Shown: positions 8,713 through 17,714, counted from the first letter of the stretch. The stretch: 64,000 bases of DNA from Desulfosudis oleivorans (GCA_020723305.1 DYJC01000017.1:1-64000), one strand, 5' to 3'. Program-made: numbers and translations. The notes: a model not told the origin generated them from the sequence alone.

Positions 8713-9561
8713 ATGGATATTTATTATGTTGACGGACAATACGTCCCGGCTGATCAAGCCGTGATTCCGGTAAATGATCTTGCACTCTTCCGCGGGTACG
8801 GTGTTTTCGACTTTCTGCGAACACATGACGGATCACCCTTTCTTCTTCAGGAACATCTGTCCCGTTTGAAACGCTCTGCAAAAGAAATCGGTCTGCGTTT
8901 TCCCTGGACCCTGAATGAATTAAAAAAAATTGTAATGAATACGGTTGTAAAAAACAAATATAAGAATGCCAATGTCCGGATTATTGTAACAGGCGGTCCA
9001 AGCAGAGACTTCATCACTCCGGATGGAAAACCCCGTCTTCTGGTGATTGTATCTCCTGTATCCGCCCTTCCGGAGTCATGGTATTCCGAGGGTATCAAAG
9101 CGATCATCATACCGATTGAAAGGAGTATGCCCGGAGCCAAAAGCATCAACTATCTGGATGCAACCATGGCACTAAAAAAAGCAAAACAGCATGGGGCTGT
9201 TGAAGCCGTGTATATGGATTCTTCCAATTACATCAAGGAAGGAACAACCTCAAACCTTTTTGCATTTTATAAAGATTGTCTGGTCACTCCCGGGAAAAAT
9301 ATTCTGAACGGAATCACCCGCAAGGTAATTCTGAAAATCGCCAAGCCTCTTTTTACAGTAAAAATCAATGAAATCAAAAAAAACAAGTTGTATGAAGCTG
9401 ATGAAATTTTTATCACCGGTTCCGGCAAGGGTCTGGTTCCGGTCATTCAGGTGGATGAGGTGATGATCGGCAACGGCAGGCCCGGCGAGCGTACCAAAAT
9501 CCTGATGCAGCAGTTAAAAGAGTACATAAGAGAAACAACATTATCTCCGGGCAGAGGTTAG
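8713..9561 (+). CDS. Class IV PLP-dependent aminotransferase
   Basis: Fold-type IV aminotransferase (branched-chain aminotransferase / D-amino-acid aminotransferase / aminodeoxychorismate lyase superfamily), 282 residues. Characteristic are the FRGYGVFDFLR segment (about 26-36), the PLP Lys143 in AKSINYLDA, the cofactor-contacting EGTTSNLF (about 176-183) and GITRKVIL. Its length and the KSINYL motif fit branched-chain or D-amino-acid aminotransferases best, but the family cannot be split reliably by eye. The gene stands alone on the plus strand with its own long upstream region. Confidence 0.87.
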   Translation: MDIYYVDGQYVPADQAVIPVNDLALFRGYGVFDFLRTHDGSPFLLQEHLSRLKRSAKEIGLRFPWTLNELKKIVMNTVVKNKYKNANVRIIVTGGPSRDFITPDGKPRLLVIVSPVSALPESWYSEGIKAIIIPIERSMPGAKSINYLDATMALKKAKQHGAVEAVYMDSSNYIKEGTTSNLFAFYKDCLVTPGKNILNGITRKVILKIAKPLFTVKINEIKKNKLYEADEIFITGSGKGLVPVIQVDEVMIGNGRPGERTKILMQQLKEYIRETTLSPGRG

Positions 9562-9722
9562 GGAATATTTCATTGAATAATGTTCAAAGTTTTGATAGGG
9601 TCGTGCTTCGATTCAGCAATATCTGATAATTCATTCAACCCAACAGCACACAATTTATATTTCATAAAGCTTTTGGAGATGCAGTTCTATCACTTTTTAA
9701 AAAAACAGAGGAGGAATGCAAT

Positions 9723-10298
9723 ATGGCAAGCTTAAAAGGAACTCAAACGGAAAAAAATCTTCTGACCGCTTTTGCCGGTGAATCCCAGGCCCGAAACCGA
9801 TACACCTACTTTGCAAGTAAGGCCAGGAAAGATGGCTTTGTACAGATAGCCGATATTTTTGAAGAGACTGCAAATCAGGAAAAAGAGCATGCCAAACGGT
9901 TTTTTAGTTTTCTGGAAGGCGGCGATGTTGAAATCAGTGGCTGTTTTCCTGCAGGTGTGATCGGGACAACCCTTGACAATCTAAAAGCGGCCGCTGCCGG
10001 GGAACATTATGAGTGGACGGATATGTATCCGGGGTTTGCCAAAGTTGCCCGTAAAGAAGGATTCGAGGCGGTTGCAATGGCTTTTGAGATGATTTCGGTT
10101 GCCGAGAAACAGCATGAAAAGCGGTATAAAGATCTTGCCGCCAACATTAGCGACAAAAAGGTTTTCAAGAGAGCCGGCAGTGAAAAATGGCGTTGCCGCA
10201 ACTGCGGTTACGTACATGAAGGGAATGAAGCGCCTGGCATGTGTCCGGCATGTGCTCATCCCCAGGCCCATTTTGAACTTCTGGGAGAAAACTGGTAA
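9723..10298 (+). CDS. Rubrerythrin
   Basis: Non-haem di-iron peroxidase of anaerobes that reduces hydrogen peroxide, 191 residues. The N-terminal ferritin-like four-helix domain carries the expected Glu ligands (ESQARNRY near 20, EETANQEKEHAKR near 53-65, and the second EHYEW and EKQHEKRY pair). The C-terminal rubredoxin-like domain has Cys158-x2-Cys161 and Cys174-x2-Cys177 binding one iron. AGAGGAGG nine bases before ATG is a strong ribosome-binding site. It is monocistronic, with a MITE remnant directly after the stop codon and a shared terminator before the convergent GGDEF gene. Confidence 0.96.
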   Translation: MASLKGTQTEKNLLTAFAGESQARNRYTYFASKARKDGFVQIADIFEETANQEKEHAKRFFSFLEGGDVEISGCFPAGVIGTTLDNLKAAAAGEHYEWTDMYPGFAKVARKEGFEAVAMAFEMISVAEKQHEKRYKDLAANISDKKVFKRAGSEKWRCRNCGYVHEGNEAPGMCPACAHPQAHFELLGENW

Positions 10299-10304
10299 TT
10301 AATG

Positions 10305-10330
10305 GAGCCGGTTTTATTTGAAATTGGCTC
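10305..10330. mobile_element. 26-bp remnant of the GAGCCAATTTC MITE
   Basis: The stretch begins GAGCC and ends TTTGAAATTGGCTC, the right terminus of the 122-bp elements found elsewhere in the window. It is bracketed by AATG on both sides, a 4-bp target duplication like those of the full copies. It looks like an element whose interior was lost, leaving two joined ends. Confidence 0.55.
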
Positions 10331-10359
10331 AATGGTTAATTGTTACGTTATCGTTTATA

Positions 10360-10382
10360 GGGCAGGCCCCTCTCGCCTGCCC
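10360..10382. terminator. Bidirectional terminator between rubrerythrin and GGDEF gene
   Basis: GGGCAGGC and GCCTGCCC form an 8-bp GC-rich stem with a 7-base loop, followed by TTTGTT on the plus side. It sits between the ends of two convergent genes. Confidence 0.7.
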
Positions 10383-10386
10383 TTTG

Positions 10387-11421
10387 TTATCCCGCAGCAC
10401 CATATCCATTTTTGGTTGATTTTTTCACGGAATACATGATCTGATCCGCTTTGATCAGGATATCCTTGGGCGTAACCGCATCTTCAGGGTACATGGCGAT
10501 TCCAAAGCTGGCAGTAAGGTGAACCGGAGTTGCTTCTTGGGAAAGATAAGAGGATTCCCGGATTCTTTCCAATATCTTTTCAACGCTTACGATCGCCTGC
10601 TGCCGGTTGACATCCGGAAAAATCAGAACATACTCATCCCCGCCGTATTTAACCAGAATATCCTTTTTCCCGATACAGGAGGACATGGTTTGGCCGACCT
10701 CTCTCAATACCTGTGATCCGCTGATATGACCATAGGTATCCACAATCTCTTTGAAATTATCGATATCCACAAAAATGACGGCGAACTTTTTTTCAAGATC
10801 CGGATCATTTTTAATCCGGTTCTCGAGGTATTGATAGAGAAACCGGGCATTATACAATCCGGTATATTCATCTATAACGCTCAATCTTCGAACCCGGTCG
10901 CAGTGATAGGAATTCTGGATGGCAATAGCTGCATAATCAGACAAGGCCGTAAGAATGGGAAGATATCTGGATTGGAAATCCGATGTATCTTTTACATTGA
11001 TAACCTCCAGTACACCAAGTACTTTTCCCTGTGTCTTCAGCGGAACGCAGATAATGGAACGAGTGCGAAATCCTGTAATCTCGTCCACCCTTCTGAAAAA
11101 ATTCCGATCATCTTCAATATGTTGAAGTATGATTGGCTCACCGGTTTCAACCACACGACCTGCAATTCCTTCTCCTTTCGGCAAACGGATTCCCATGACC
11201 AGCTTTTCTTCAACCCCCACAACAATATCAAAGGAAAGCTCGCCGGTTTCCTCATCCTTCAGCAGCAAAGACCAGTTCTCAGCATGAATCAACTGGCTTA
11301 CCTTCAAGACGATTAATCTTAAAATCTCTTTCAGATCCAGTGTGGATGTCAGCAGTTTTCCAACTTCCATACAGGCTTCAAAAGCCTGGATTCCATGAAC
11401 ACCGATATCCTGATTTTTCAT
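10387..11421 (-). CDS. GAF-GGDEF diguanylate cyclase
   Basis: Cytosolic signalling protein of 344 residues. A GAF domain (about 25-172; typical G-E-G-I-A-G-R-V at 83-90 and CVPLKTQGKVLGVLEV at 125-140) precedes a GGDEF domain (about 180-340). The active-site motif is GGDEY (260-264), an allowed variant, and the metal and substrate residues in DIDNFKEIVDTYGH (219-232) are intact, so c-di-GMP synthesis is likely. No receiver or membrane part is present; the GAF domain should sense a soluble ligand. It converges on the rubrerythrin gene. Confidence 0.92.
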   Translation of the reverse strand: MKNQDIGVHGIQAFEACMEVGKLLTSTLDLKEILRLIVLKVSQLIHAENWSLLLKDEETGELSFDIVVGVEEKLVMGIRLPKGEGIAGRVVETGEPIILQHIEDDRNFFRRVDEITGFRTRSIICVPLKTQGKVLGVLEVINVKDTSDFQSRYLPILTALSDYAAIAIQNSYHCDRVRRLSVIDEYTGLYNARFLYQYLENRIKNDPDLEKKFAVIFVDIDNFKEIVDTYGHISGSQVLREVGQTMSSCIGKKDILVKYGGDEYVLIFPDVNRQQAIVSVEKILERIRESSYLSQEATPVHLTASFGIAMYPEDAVTPKDILIKADQIMYSVKKSTKNGYGAAG

Positions 11422-11992
11422 TGCACCCTCTCTGAGATATGACCCGGGAAAAAGTATATACTTTATTTAGGCTCAAATACCAGAAAATTTCAAGCGCAGG
11501 AAGGAACAATCCAGGGTAATCGCATTTGGTAATAATATCCTTGTCCAACCTATTTCCCCCTTGAGGGGGGATTAAGGGGGGTGTAACAAAACACCAATAT
11601 TTCTAATATATAGTTTTCATCGATAAACCAAAACACCCCCCAGGCCCCCCTCAAGGGGGGAATTTAAAAGGTGATATTTCAAATACGATTATCCTTGGAA
11701 CAAAACTGTATCAATACCCCGCAACTTTTTTTTATTGGCAACCTTTGTCAATTTATCCTAACTATTTGAAAAATTATTCAATTTTAAATAACCATTCCCA
11801 TGGAGGCAACAAAAGTTTCCAGTTGGTGAACTTCTGTTTTTTTTTATCCATGATTTTTTTCCCTGATGCTTCTGGGTGTTATCAACTTGATGAAATACTG
11901 GCACACGGTTTGCTTTTAAATAAGCTAAAAATCACGAAACAAACCAATCATGAGTACCAAAAAAAAATACTAACAGAAAAGGGAGAAACCAA
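11422..11992. other. Intergenic region with paired C-rich repeats
   Basis: No supported gene. It holds two C-rich palindromic repeats in opposite orientation (listed separately) and then an AT-rich leader to the small secreted-protein gene. An 83-codon reading frame at 11745-11996 has no ribosome-binding site and a composition typical of non-coding DNA. Confidence 0.6.
11553..11664. repeat. Inverted pair of C-rich palindromic repeats
   Basis: The left unit is CCCCCTTGAGGGGGG then ATTAAGGGGGGTGT (11556-11584). The right unit is its mirror: ACACCCCCCAGG then CCCCCCTCAAGGGGGG (11632-11660). Together they form a composite inverted repeat with an AT-rich 45-bp centre, as if two copies inserted head to head or one element has these as its ends. 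Confidence 0.7.
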
Positions 11993-12385
11993 ATGAAAAC
12001 CATCAAACGACAAAAGAAAAATTTCAGGGTGATCGCAGCTTGTTGCCTAATTGTAATCTGTTTTGGATTACCTGGTATTTCTCTGGCAGAACTGAAACCA
12101 ATGACCGACACAGAGATGAAAACCACCCGGTTGAATGACTTTATCCGTCCATTGGGCCGTCCGATCATTGTGAGTTCTCAGCTGGTTGACACAAAAGATA
12201 TTGAAAAAGAACTGCGGGAGGTTCAGGCACCCATTGTTGTCACCCAGGAAGTATTTGAACCGGAAGAAATTGTGAAGGATATGCAGGCGCAACTGGATCG
12301 GATCAACAATGGAGAAGCTCCTGTAATCGGACTGTTCCCGTTTATTCAAAATCAGGCAGACAAACAGCATCTGTTAAAACAATAG
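11993..12385 (+). CDS. Small secreted protein, 130 aa
   Basis: Not recognised. A clear signal peptide (KRQKK charged start, hydrophobic core about residues 13-28, cleavage near LAELKP) is followed by about 100 residues with no Cys and no known domain. The mature start ELKPMTDTEMKTT resembles the opening of small secreted proteins with an M-S/T-D-x-E-M motif. AGGGAGAAACC precedes the ATG. The ornithine cyclodeaminase gene follows 81 bp later on the same strand, so they may share a transcript although no functional link is obvious. Confidence 0.72.
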   Translation: MKTIKRQKKNFRVIAACCLIVICFGLPGISLAELKPMTDTEMKTTRLNDFIRPLGRPIIVSSQLVDTKDIEKELREVQAPIVVTQEVFEPEEIVKDMQAQLDRINNGEAPVIGLFPFIQNQADKQHLLKQ

Positions 12386-12466
12386 GAGGTCTTTTCTTTT
12401 CCGGTCAGAGTGTGTATAAAGAGTGAAAAAGACCAGCCTAGATCAACCAATAACAGGAGAATTGCA

Positions 12467-13579
12467 GTGGCCTTTCAACTCCCCAGATATACACCACCTG
12501 ATTTTTCAGCGGATAAGTTCAAAAACGCGCCAAAGATCACAACTCTCCCCGCACCCCGGAATGGCGTAGCTCCAAAACAGTTTCATGCCACATCCAATCA
12601 TCCGGAATATATTCACCTCGGCAAAGGAAAATGGATACTTGCCGGGGAAAACAGGATGGATTGCGTCATGGTCTTGAAAAACAACCGGATCGAAGTGGTT
12701 GAGGCCAGGAGGCTGAAAAAAGGGGATGCGGTTGTCATGGGCAGAACCGAAAACGGAGAAGACGGCATCCTTGTTTACACAACCGGTTTTGATGAAAAAA
12801 CAGAACAAAGCAAAGACAAATTTTCTTTCCGTACACGCGGCACAAGAGAAACCCCTTTTTCCAGAAGTTATGATCAGCTTTACGAGCTGCTAAAACATGA
12901 CAAAAAGAACGGTTTCATCGTATGGGTTCTCGGACCGGCTGTGGCCTTTGACAAAGACAGCCGGGATGCAATGCAGGGGTTGATCGAGGGTGGCTTTTGT
13001 CACGCCTTGCTGGCTGGAAACGCTCTGGCAACTCATGATCTTGAAGCAGCCTATTTTAAAACCGGCCTTGGCCAGGATATCTACACCCAGGAGTTGCAGC
13101 CGCTGGGTCATTATAATCATCTGGATATTTTAAACGCGGTCCGGGATGCAGGTTCCATCAGACAGGCCATTGATACATTGAATCTGAAAGACGGAATCAT
13201 CTATGCCTGTGAAAAAAAGGGTGTGCCCTATGTGCTGGCCGGTTCCATCCGGGATGACGGCCCTCTTCCGGAAGTCCTTCCGGATGTTTATGCCTCACAG
13301 GATATGATGCGGAGATATGCAAAAAAAGCAACGACGGTGATCACACTGGCAACACAGCTTCATTCCATAGCCTTTGGGAACATGACCCCGAGTTATCATG
13401 TAATGGAGGATGAATCCATCCGGCCGGTGTATTTTTATATTGTGGATATGACGGAATTCAGCGCAGACAAGCTTGCCAACAGGGGTTCAGCCCAGGCGGT
13501 TGCCATTTTGACAAATGTTCAGGATTTTATGATCAACCTCTGGAATAACCTTGCCAGAAAAAAGAAGAAATCATTATGA
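12467..13579 (+). CDS. Ornithine cyclodeaminase, archaeal type (TIGR00300, LOR/SDH family)
   Basis: Member of the LOR/SDH-domain family (TIGR00300), which includes the archaeal ornithine cyclodeaminase and the C-terminal domain of cyanobacterial AgrE/ArgZ. The expected reaction is ornithine to proline plus ammonia with bound NAD. About 370 residues; typical stretches are LLAGNALATHDLEAAYFKTGLG, GHYNHLDILNAVRDAGSI, VLAGSIRDDGPLPEV and the GNMTPSYHV segment. A GTG at 12467 preceded by AGGAGA is preferred over a GTG at 12410 that lacks a well-placed site. The stop overlaps the arginase start as ATGA, so the two are coupled: arginine to ornithine to proline. Confidence 0.88.
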   Translation: MAFQLPRYTPPDFSADKFKNAPKITTLPAPRNGVAPKQFHATSNHPEYIHLGKGKWILAGENRMDCVMVLKNNRIEVVEARRLKKGDAVVMGRTENGEDGILVYTTGFDEKTEQSKDKFSFRTRGTRETPFSRSYDQLYELLKHDKKNGFIVWVLGPAVAFDKDSRDAMQGLIEGGFCHALLAGNALATHDLEAAYFKTGLGQDIYTQELQPLGHYNHLDILNAVRDAGSIRQAIDTLNLKDGIIYACEKKGVPYVLAGSIRDDGPLPEVLPDVYASQDMMRRYAKKATTVITLATQLHSIAFGNMTPSYHVMEDESIRPVYFYIVDMTEFSADKLANRGSAQAVAILTNVQDFMINLWNNLARKKKKSL

Positions 13580-14457
13580 AAGGATCTGTCCGAATCATCG
13601 GCATCCCGGTTGACCTGGGGCAATCTCATCGCGGTGTGGATATGGGGCCTAGTGCAATCCGTTATGCCGGTCTTCTTTCCCGCCTTCGTGAATTGGGATA
13701 CACGGTTACGGATGAGGGAAATATTCAAGTGCCTGTACGGGATTCCCTCTCGGAAGATACTCTGGTTAAGGAAATCTGTAAGGTGTGTGAAATCGCTTAT
13801 CAGAAAGCCCGCCTTGCAATCGAGGAAAACTGCAAACCTGTTTTTCTGGGAGGTGACCACTCCATATCCATCGGAACCATCGGCGGCGTATCTCATCATT
13901 CCACGGTCGGGGTAATCTGGATAGATGCGCACGGCGACTTTAATACACCTGCGACATCCAATTCCGGAAATGTTCATGGTATGGCCTTGTCTGTGCTGAC
14001 CGGCCAGGGACTGCCTGAGCTGGTCAATATCGGCAGAGAAGGCGCAAAGGTCAAACCCGGCAATGTCGTTCTCATCGGTGTGCGGGAACTGGATCAGAAT
14101 GAACGGGAAAATCTGAAAAAAAGCGGCATCACTGTTTACACCATGAGAGAGATTGATGAAGAAGGCATGAATGTTATTGCCAGAAAAGCCCTGATGAGGC
14201 TGAATCATCTTTCCCGCATCCATGTGAGCCTGGATATTGACAGCCTGGACCCGATTGCAGTTCCGGGAGTCGGAACCCCGGTATCCGGAGGATTGACCTA
14301 CCGTGAAGCGCATCTGCTGATGGAAGTGATCTCCGATTCCGGACTGGTATGTTCCATGGATATTGTTGAAATCAATCCGATCATCGACCATTGCAACCAG
14401 ACCGCCAAAACAGCGGTTGACCTTGCCGTATCCTTGTTCGGCAAACGTATTCTCTGA
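13576..14457 (+). CDS. rocF: Arginase
   Basis: Hydrolyses arginine to ornithine and urea with a di-manganese centre. The 293-residue protein has all metal ligands of the ureohydrolase family: His95 in GGDHS, Asp117/His119/Asp121 in WIDAHGDFN and Asp220/Asp222 in SLDIDSLDP. The [12 protein letters not shown] segment (128-139) matches the arginase substrate loop rather than agmatinase. It overlaps the preceding ornithine cyclodeaminase gene by ATGA. Formiminoglutamase or agmatinase activity is less likely given this neighbour. Confidence 0.93.
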   Translation: MKGSVRIIGIPVDLGQSHRGVDMGPSAIRYAGLLSRLRELGYTVTDEGNIQVPVRDSLSEDTLVKEICKVCEIAYQKARLAIEENCKPVFLGGDHSISIGTIGGVSHHSTVGVIWIDAHGDFNTPATSNSGNVHGMALSVLTGQGLPELVNIGREGAKVKPGNVVLIGVRELDQNERENLKKSGITVYTMREIDEEGMNVIARKALMRLNHLSRIHVSLDIDSLDPIAVPGVGTPVSGGLTYREAHLLMEVISDSGLVCSMDIVEINPIIDHCNQTAKTAVDLAVSLFGKRIL

Positions 14458-14462
14458 AAAAA

Positions 14463-15098
14463 CTACTTTCTTTGCAACTGGTTTGTACAGATTTTCTGCC
14501 AGATCCGGTGCAAAGCACTTTTCCACTTTTGATTCTCAAAAGCCTGGCCGCGCCATTTACTCCCTTCCCGGACGGAACGCTCCAGTTCCCGCCATCCGTT
14601 TTCATAATCAAACTGATTCCACATGGCTCCGGCCTTATAAATAAACGGAAGATCTTTCAGTTGGATCAAAGCCTTTCCGCCTTTTACCGTGTCAAATGTT
14701 TTCCAGTGGACACCTGCATAGAACAGGAATTCGCTGTTTTGCAGATGAATCAGGGCATCCAATCCTTTTGAAAAGTCAAACTGTTTCCATTCCAGGCCGG
14801 AGTAGTAAATGAATCGGGCGCTTTTCATGGAGATGAGTGTATCAAGTCCTTTCCGGCTGTCAAAGCGATTCCAGAATTTTCCGGCCCGATAGATATATTC
14901 AGGATTATTCCATTCAATCAACGCATCCAGACCTTTGAGATGATTAAACTCCGGCCAGTAGATACCGGAACGATAGATTGTTTCGTAAGCCTTGAGCCGG
15001 ATCAAGGTATCCAGACCGGTTTCGAGATGAAAAGATTTTTCCTTGCAGCCTTTGATAAAAATCTTTTCAGCCTCTTTTGTTGGAGTGTTCTTATCCAT
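14463..15098 (-). CDS. Protein of five 28-residue tandem repeats
   Basis: Not recognised as a named family. The 211-residue protein is built from five consecutive 28-residue units (residues 28-167). In each unit GLD/GGK-x-LI comes first, an IY/LF pair at positions 14-15, Gly at 18, Trp at 21, F-D/N at 24-25 and usually Lys at 28. This suggests a solenoid or HEAT-like stack used for protein binding (inference). It overlaps the end of the VWA gene by 8 bp and so belongs to the MoxR-VWA operon; it may be a partner or substrate adaptor of that chaperone-like pair. It converges on arginase with a 5-bp gap. Confidence 0.78.
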   Translation of the reverse strand: MDKNTPTKEAEKIFIKGCKEKSFHLETGLDTLIRLKAYETIYRSGIYWPEFNHLKGLDALIEWNNPEYIYRAGKFWNRFDSRKGLDTLISMKSARFIYYSGLEWKQFDFSKGLDALIHLQNSEFLFYAGVHWKTFDTVKGGKALIQLKDLPFIYKAGAMWNQFDYENGWRELERSVREGSKWRGQAFENQKWKSALHRIWQKICTNQLQRK

Positions 15099-16542
15099 GA
15101 ATCATTACTACTTTCCCGAATGGGGGCTGAAATGGTTTTTCTCTGCTTCCGGTGAGTACCCAGAGTGTTTTCGGGTAGTATCGCAACTGATCCAGATCGT
15201 AAATTTCGCCGTCTGTGATGATAATCAGGGGTTCACGATGTTTCTTCATGAATATGTCAAAAAGCGGCGAAAAAAAAGTTGTGCCGGAGCTGCCGGTTTG
15301 AATATACCGCCAGTCTCCTTTTTTATAGATAAAGGATGCATTCGGATTTTTGGAATTTTTCAGTATATTATCTTGTTTATACGGGACAAACACCTCTTCA
15401 TCAATGCACAGCAGGTAGACCTTGTGATGCTTCAGAAGGCTTTCAATCACACCAAAGGCCGTTTCGATATCTTCCGGCTTTGCTACCATGGACCCGGAAA
15501 CATCCACTGCAACTGTTACAATTTTTTCTCTGCTGTAGGCTCTTCCAGGGGCGTATAACCCGGAAGCAAAGTACCGACGGTCAAATCTGGCTGTAGAATA
15601 TTTCCATTCCTCAGACATGGCAGCGCTTTCGACAAATGCTTTGATCAACTCCTTCCAGGAAGGTTTTTGGATTGGTTGAATTTTCTGGATCATGGCGGAA
15701 ATATGCTGAAAAAAACGTTCATTCCGGCAGGTTTCATCCTGGATTGAATAGTGGATGATCCTTGTTTTCAAAGCTTCCACAGCGGTTTGATGATCGTTTG
15801 TCCGGAACAGATGGATTCCGGCAGGCAGCATGACGGAAGCTTTATCATGAAAGGATAGTCCCTGATGAATGGATTGCAGGTCATCATTTGGATCATGTCC
15901 GGGTAATAAAAAATTATTCAGTTGAAACTCTTCCGGATGGTTTTGGATATCTTCTGTTTTGTCTGATTGTTTTTGTTTCTGCCTGCTGACCAGCCATTGA
16001 TACAAAACCTCCCAGGTGACATCCTCTTTTTTCATGGAAGCATGTTCATCAAAAAATGCCCTGGGTATTTCCGGCAGGCCGGGAGGCAGGACAAGAGATG
16101 AAATATCGCGTGCTCCTTTATGTTTCCGGGAAAAAAAAGAATCTTTGCTGTCGATCAGGAAACTGTTGACCACCATGTCCTGTGCGAGGTTCTGAAGGAT
16201 CGTGTCCTGGTGTTGAAAAGTTCGATGATGATGGTTGAGTATGATGTGCATCATTTCATGCACAAGCAGACCGATCAGTTCCTCTGTTTGAATGGTTTTG
16301 AAAAAATCATCGTTATACAGCAAGGATACCCGATGGTTGGTCACTTGAAAGGCAAGCGTGGGGATATGCTTCTCTTCGATAAACTGCACAGAGTGGTAAA
16401 AATAGGAAGTAAACCGGCTCCTTTTCCACAACTCCTGAAGGGCTGTTTCCAATCTATCAAATCCCCCCTTGAGAGAGGTTTTTTGATTCGCCAATCCCCC
16501 CTTGAGGGGGGCGAAGGGGGGTGTAATGTGTTTCAGAATCAA
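15091..16542 (-). CDS. DUF2201-type metallopeptidase-like and VWA domain protein
   Basis: Two-domain partner of MoxR-type ATPases. The N-terminal part has an HEMMH zinc-peptidase-like motif (residues 95-99 from the TTG start) within the DUF2201 putative-metallopeptidase region. The C-terminal part is a VWA domain with the MIDAS motif DVSGS (in VTVAVDVSGSMV) and TDGEIYD. No ATG precedes the conserved region: TTG at 16542 overlaps the ATPase stop (TTGA), while a TTG at 16452 lies after GGGGGGA. In the longer reading, residues 7-28 are encoded by C-rich repeat DNA (16462-16524), so the repeat either entered the gene start or supplies the ribosome-binding site. Confidence 0.85.
   Translation of the reverse strand: MILKHITPPFAPLKGGLANQKTSLKGGFDRLETALQELWKRSRFTSYFYHSVQFIEEKHIPTLAFQVTNHRVSLLYNDDFFKTIQTEELIGLLVHEMMHIILNHHHRTFQHQDTILQNLAQDMVVNSFLIDSKDSFFSRKHKGARDISSLVLPPGLPEIPRAFFDEHASMKKEDVTWEVLYQWLVSRQKQKQSDKTEDIQNHPEEFQLNNFLLPGHDPNDDLQSIHQGLSFHDKASVMLPAGIHLFRTNDHQTAVEALKTRIIHYSIQDETCRNERFFQHISAMIQKIQPIQKPSWKELIKAFVESAAMSEEWKYSTARFDRRYFASGLYAPGRAYSREKIVTVAVDVSGSMVAKPEDIETAFGVIESLLKHHKVYLLCIDEEVFVPYKQDNILKNSKNPNASFIYKKGDWRYIQTGSSGTTFFSPLFDIFMKKHREPLIIITDGEIYDLDQLRYYPKTLWVLTGSREKPFQPPFGKVVMIHG
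16462..16524. repeat. C-rich palindromic repeat at the start of the VWA gene
   Basis: Two palindromic halves (CCCCCCTTGAGAGAG and CCCCCCTTGAGGGGGGCGAAGGGGGGTGT) of the C-rich family lie between the two possible TTG starts. In frame they translate to a TPPFAPLKGG / SLKGG type peptide, typical of translated repeat DNA rather than of the protein family. Confidence 0.7.
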
Positions 16543-17714
16543 TTTACCCCACCCTCTTCCGGCCGGATCAACTCCTCAAATCCGGCAAAAAGATAATCCG
16601 AATCCGCTTTATCCTCAATCGTCGCCAAAGCAGACGGAATAGAAGTGAACAAGCCACAGTCTCTCAGCAGCAGGTAGAAGAAAGACATCGAAATATCCGC
16701 CCTGGAATATCCAATAAATTGTAATATTCTTCCCAGCATACTGAGATCGATTGAACGGCCGGATTCCTGTGCATCCGCAGTTTGTTCCCGAAGATATGTG
16801 ATCGCTCCTGAAAGAGCCCATAGTAGATCTTCCGCCGGTATCTGGTTGTTTTTCAATCGTTGAAGTTTTTCAGGACTCCCGTCAAGGATTTCGGAAGTTG
16901 TTAGCTCCCGTGGTGTTGTGATCTGAAGGAGGAAATCCCTTCCAACCTCAAGACCCAGTAGGGAATAAATCACTTTTTTCAGGGATGAATCCGGATGGTC
17001 TGTCAAATACCGGGACAACTCCTCTGCGCTGTTGATTTTATAGGATATCCGAAGTGCCTGTGAAACCTGATGCCATCCCCTTGGATTGGGATTGATATTC
17101 TGTTCATCCCATAATCTGTCCGGGAACAGGGAGATGTAGGAGATTACAGCCGGGTGAACTTTTTCCTGATCTGCCCATTTTATCCAGTCCCGTGCATTGG
17201 GTTTGAGATGAAATATGGCCAGTCTTCCATCCAGAGCTGCGTCATCAAACTCGGTAATGGTTGTCCTGTCTATTTCACCCAGATTTCCGGAAAGGACAAT
17301 GGCGGTTTTCTCCGGCAGATCATGCTCGCCGCAGCGTTTTTCCGTAATAATCTGGAAAAGGGTTTGAATCACGGTCGGATGGGCCCGGTTGGCCTCATCC
17401 AGAAACCACAATATCCCATTGTAACCTTCGGGCACTTCTTTGGGCGGAATAAATTTGGGCCGGTAGTAGATCATTTTCCGGTCTGTGTGATCCGGAACCG
17501 GATAACCGCCCAGATCGATATTTTCTTTAAATGCAAGCCGGGTATCGATAAAAAAATATTTTTTTTTCAGCGCTGTCTGCCGGACGATTTCCGATTTTCC
17601 GATACCGGGATGACCGACAATTTTTATTGCGTAATTAAGACGGGAGTCTGCATCCAGATATTTTTCAAGTATGTCTGCAAGATCCCGGATCGTGACCTCA
17701 ATGGGTTGTTTCAT
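16539..17714 (-). CDS. MoxR-family AAA+ ATPase
   Basis: AAA+ ATPase of the MoxR type, 391 residues, acting as a chaperone or assembly factor with the VWA protein encoded next to it. Walker A is GHPGIGKS (34-41), Walker B is ILWFLDEANR (101-110), sensor 1 is in VLSGN (140-144) and the arginine-finger region follows in EFDDAALDGR. The C-terminal third is helical and specific to this subgroup. First gene of the operon ATPase, VWA, repeat protein. Confidence 0.9.
   Translation of the reverse strand: MKQPIEVTIRDLADILEKYLDADSRLNYAIKIVGHPGIGKSEIVRQTALKKKYFFIDTRLAFKENIDLGGYPVPDHTDRKMIYYRPKFIPPKEVPEGYNGILWFLDEANRAHPTVIQTLFQIITEKRCGEHDLPEKTAIVLSGNLGEIDRTTITEFDDAALDGRLAIFHLKPNARDWIKWADQEKVHPAVISYISLFPDRLWDEQNINPNPRGWHQVSQALRISYKINSAEELSRYLTDHPDSSLKKVIYSLLGLEVGRDFLLQITTPRELTTSEILDGSPEKLQRLKNNQIPAEDLLWALSGAITYLREQTADAQESGRSIDLSMLGRILQFIGYSRADISMSFFYLLLRDCGLFTSIPSALATIEDKADSDYLFAGFEELIRPEEGGVN

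Noticed and set aside
11745-11996. 83-aa ORF before the secreted-protein gene
   Set aside because: No ribosome-binding site and AT-driven composition.
14472-14771. 99-aa plus-strand frame antisense to the repeat protein
   Set aside because: Antisense shadow of the repetitive gene.
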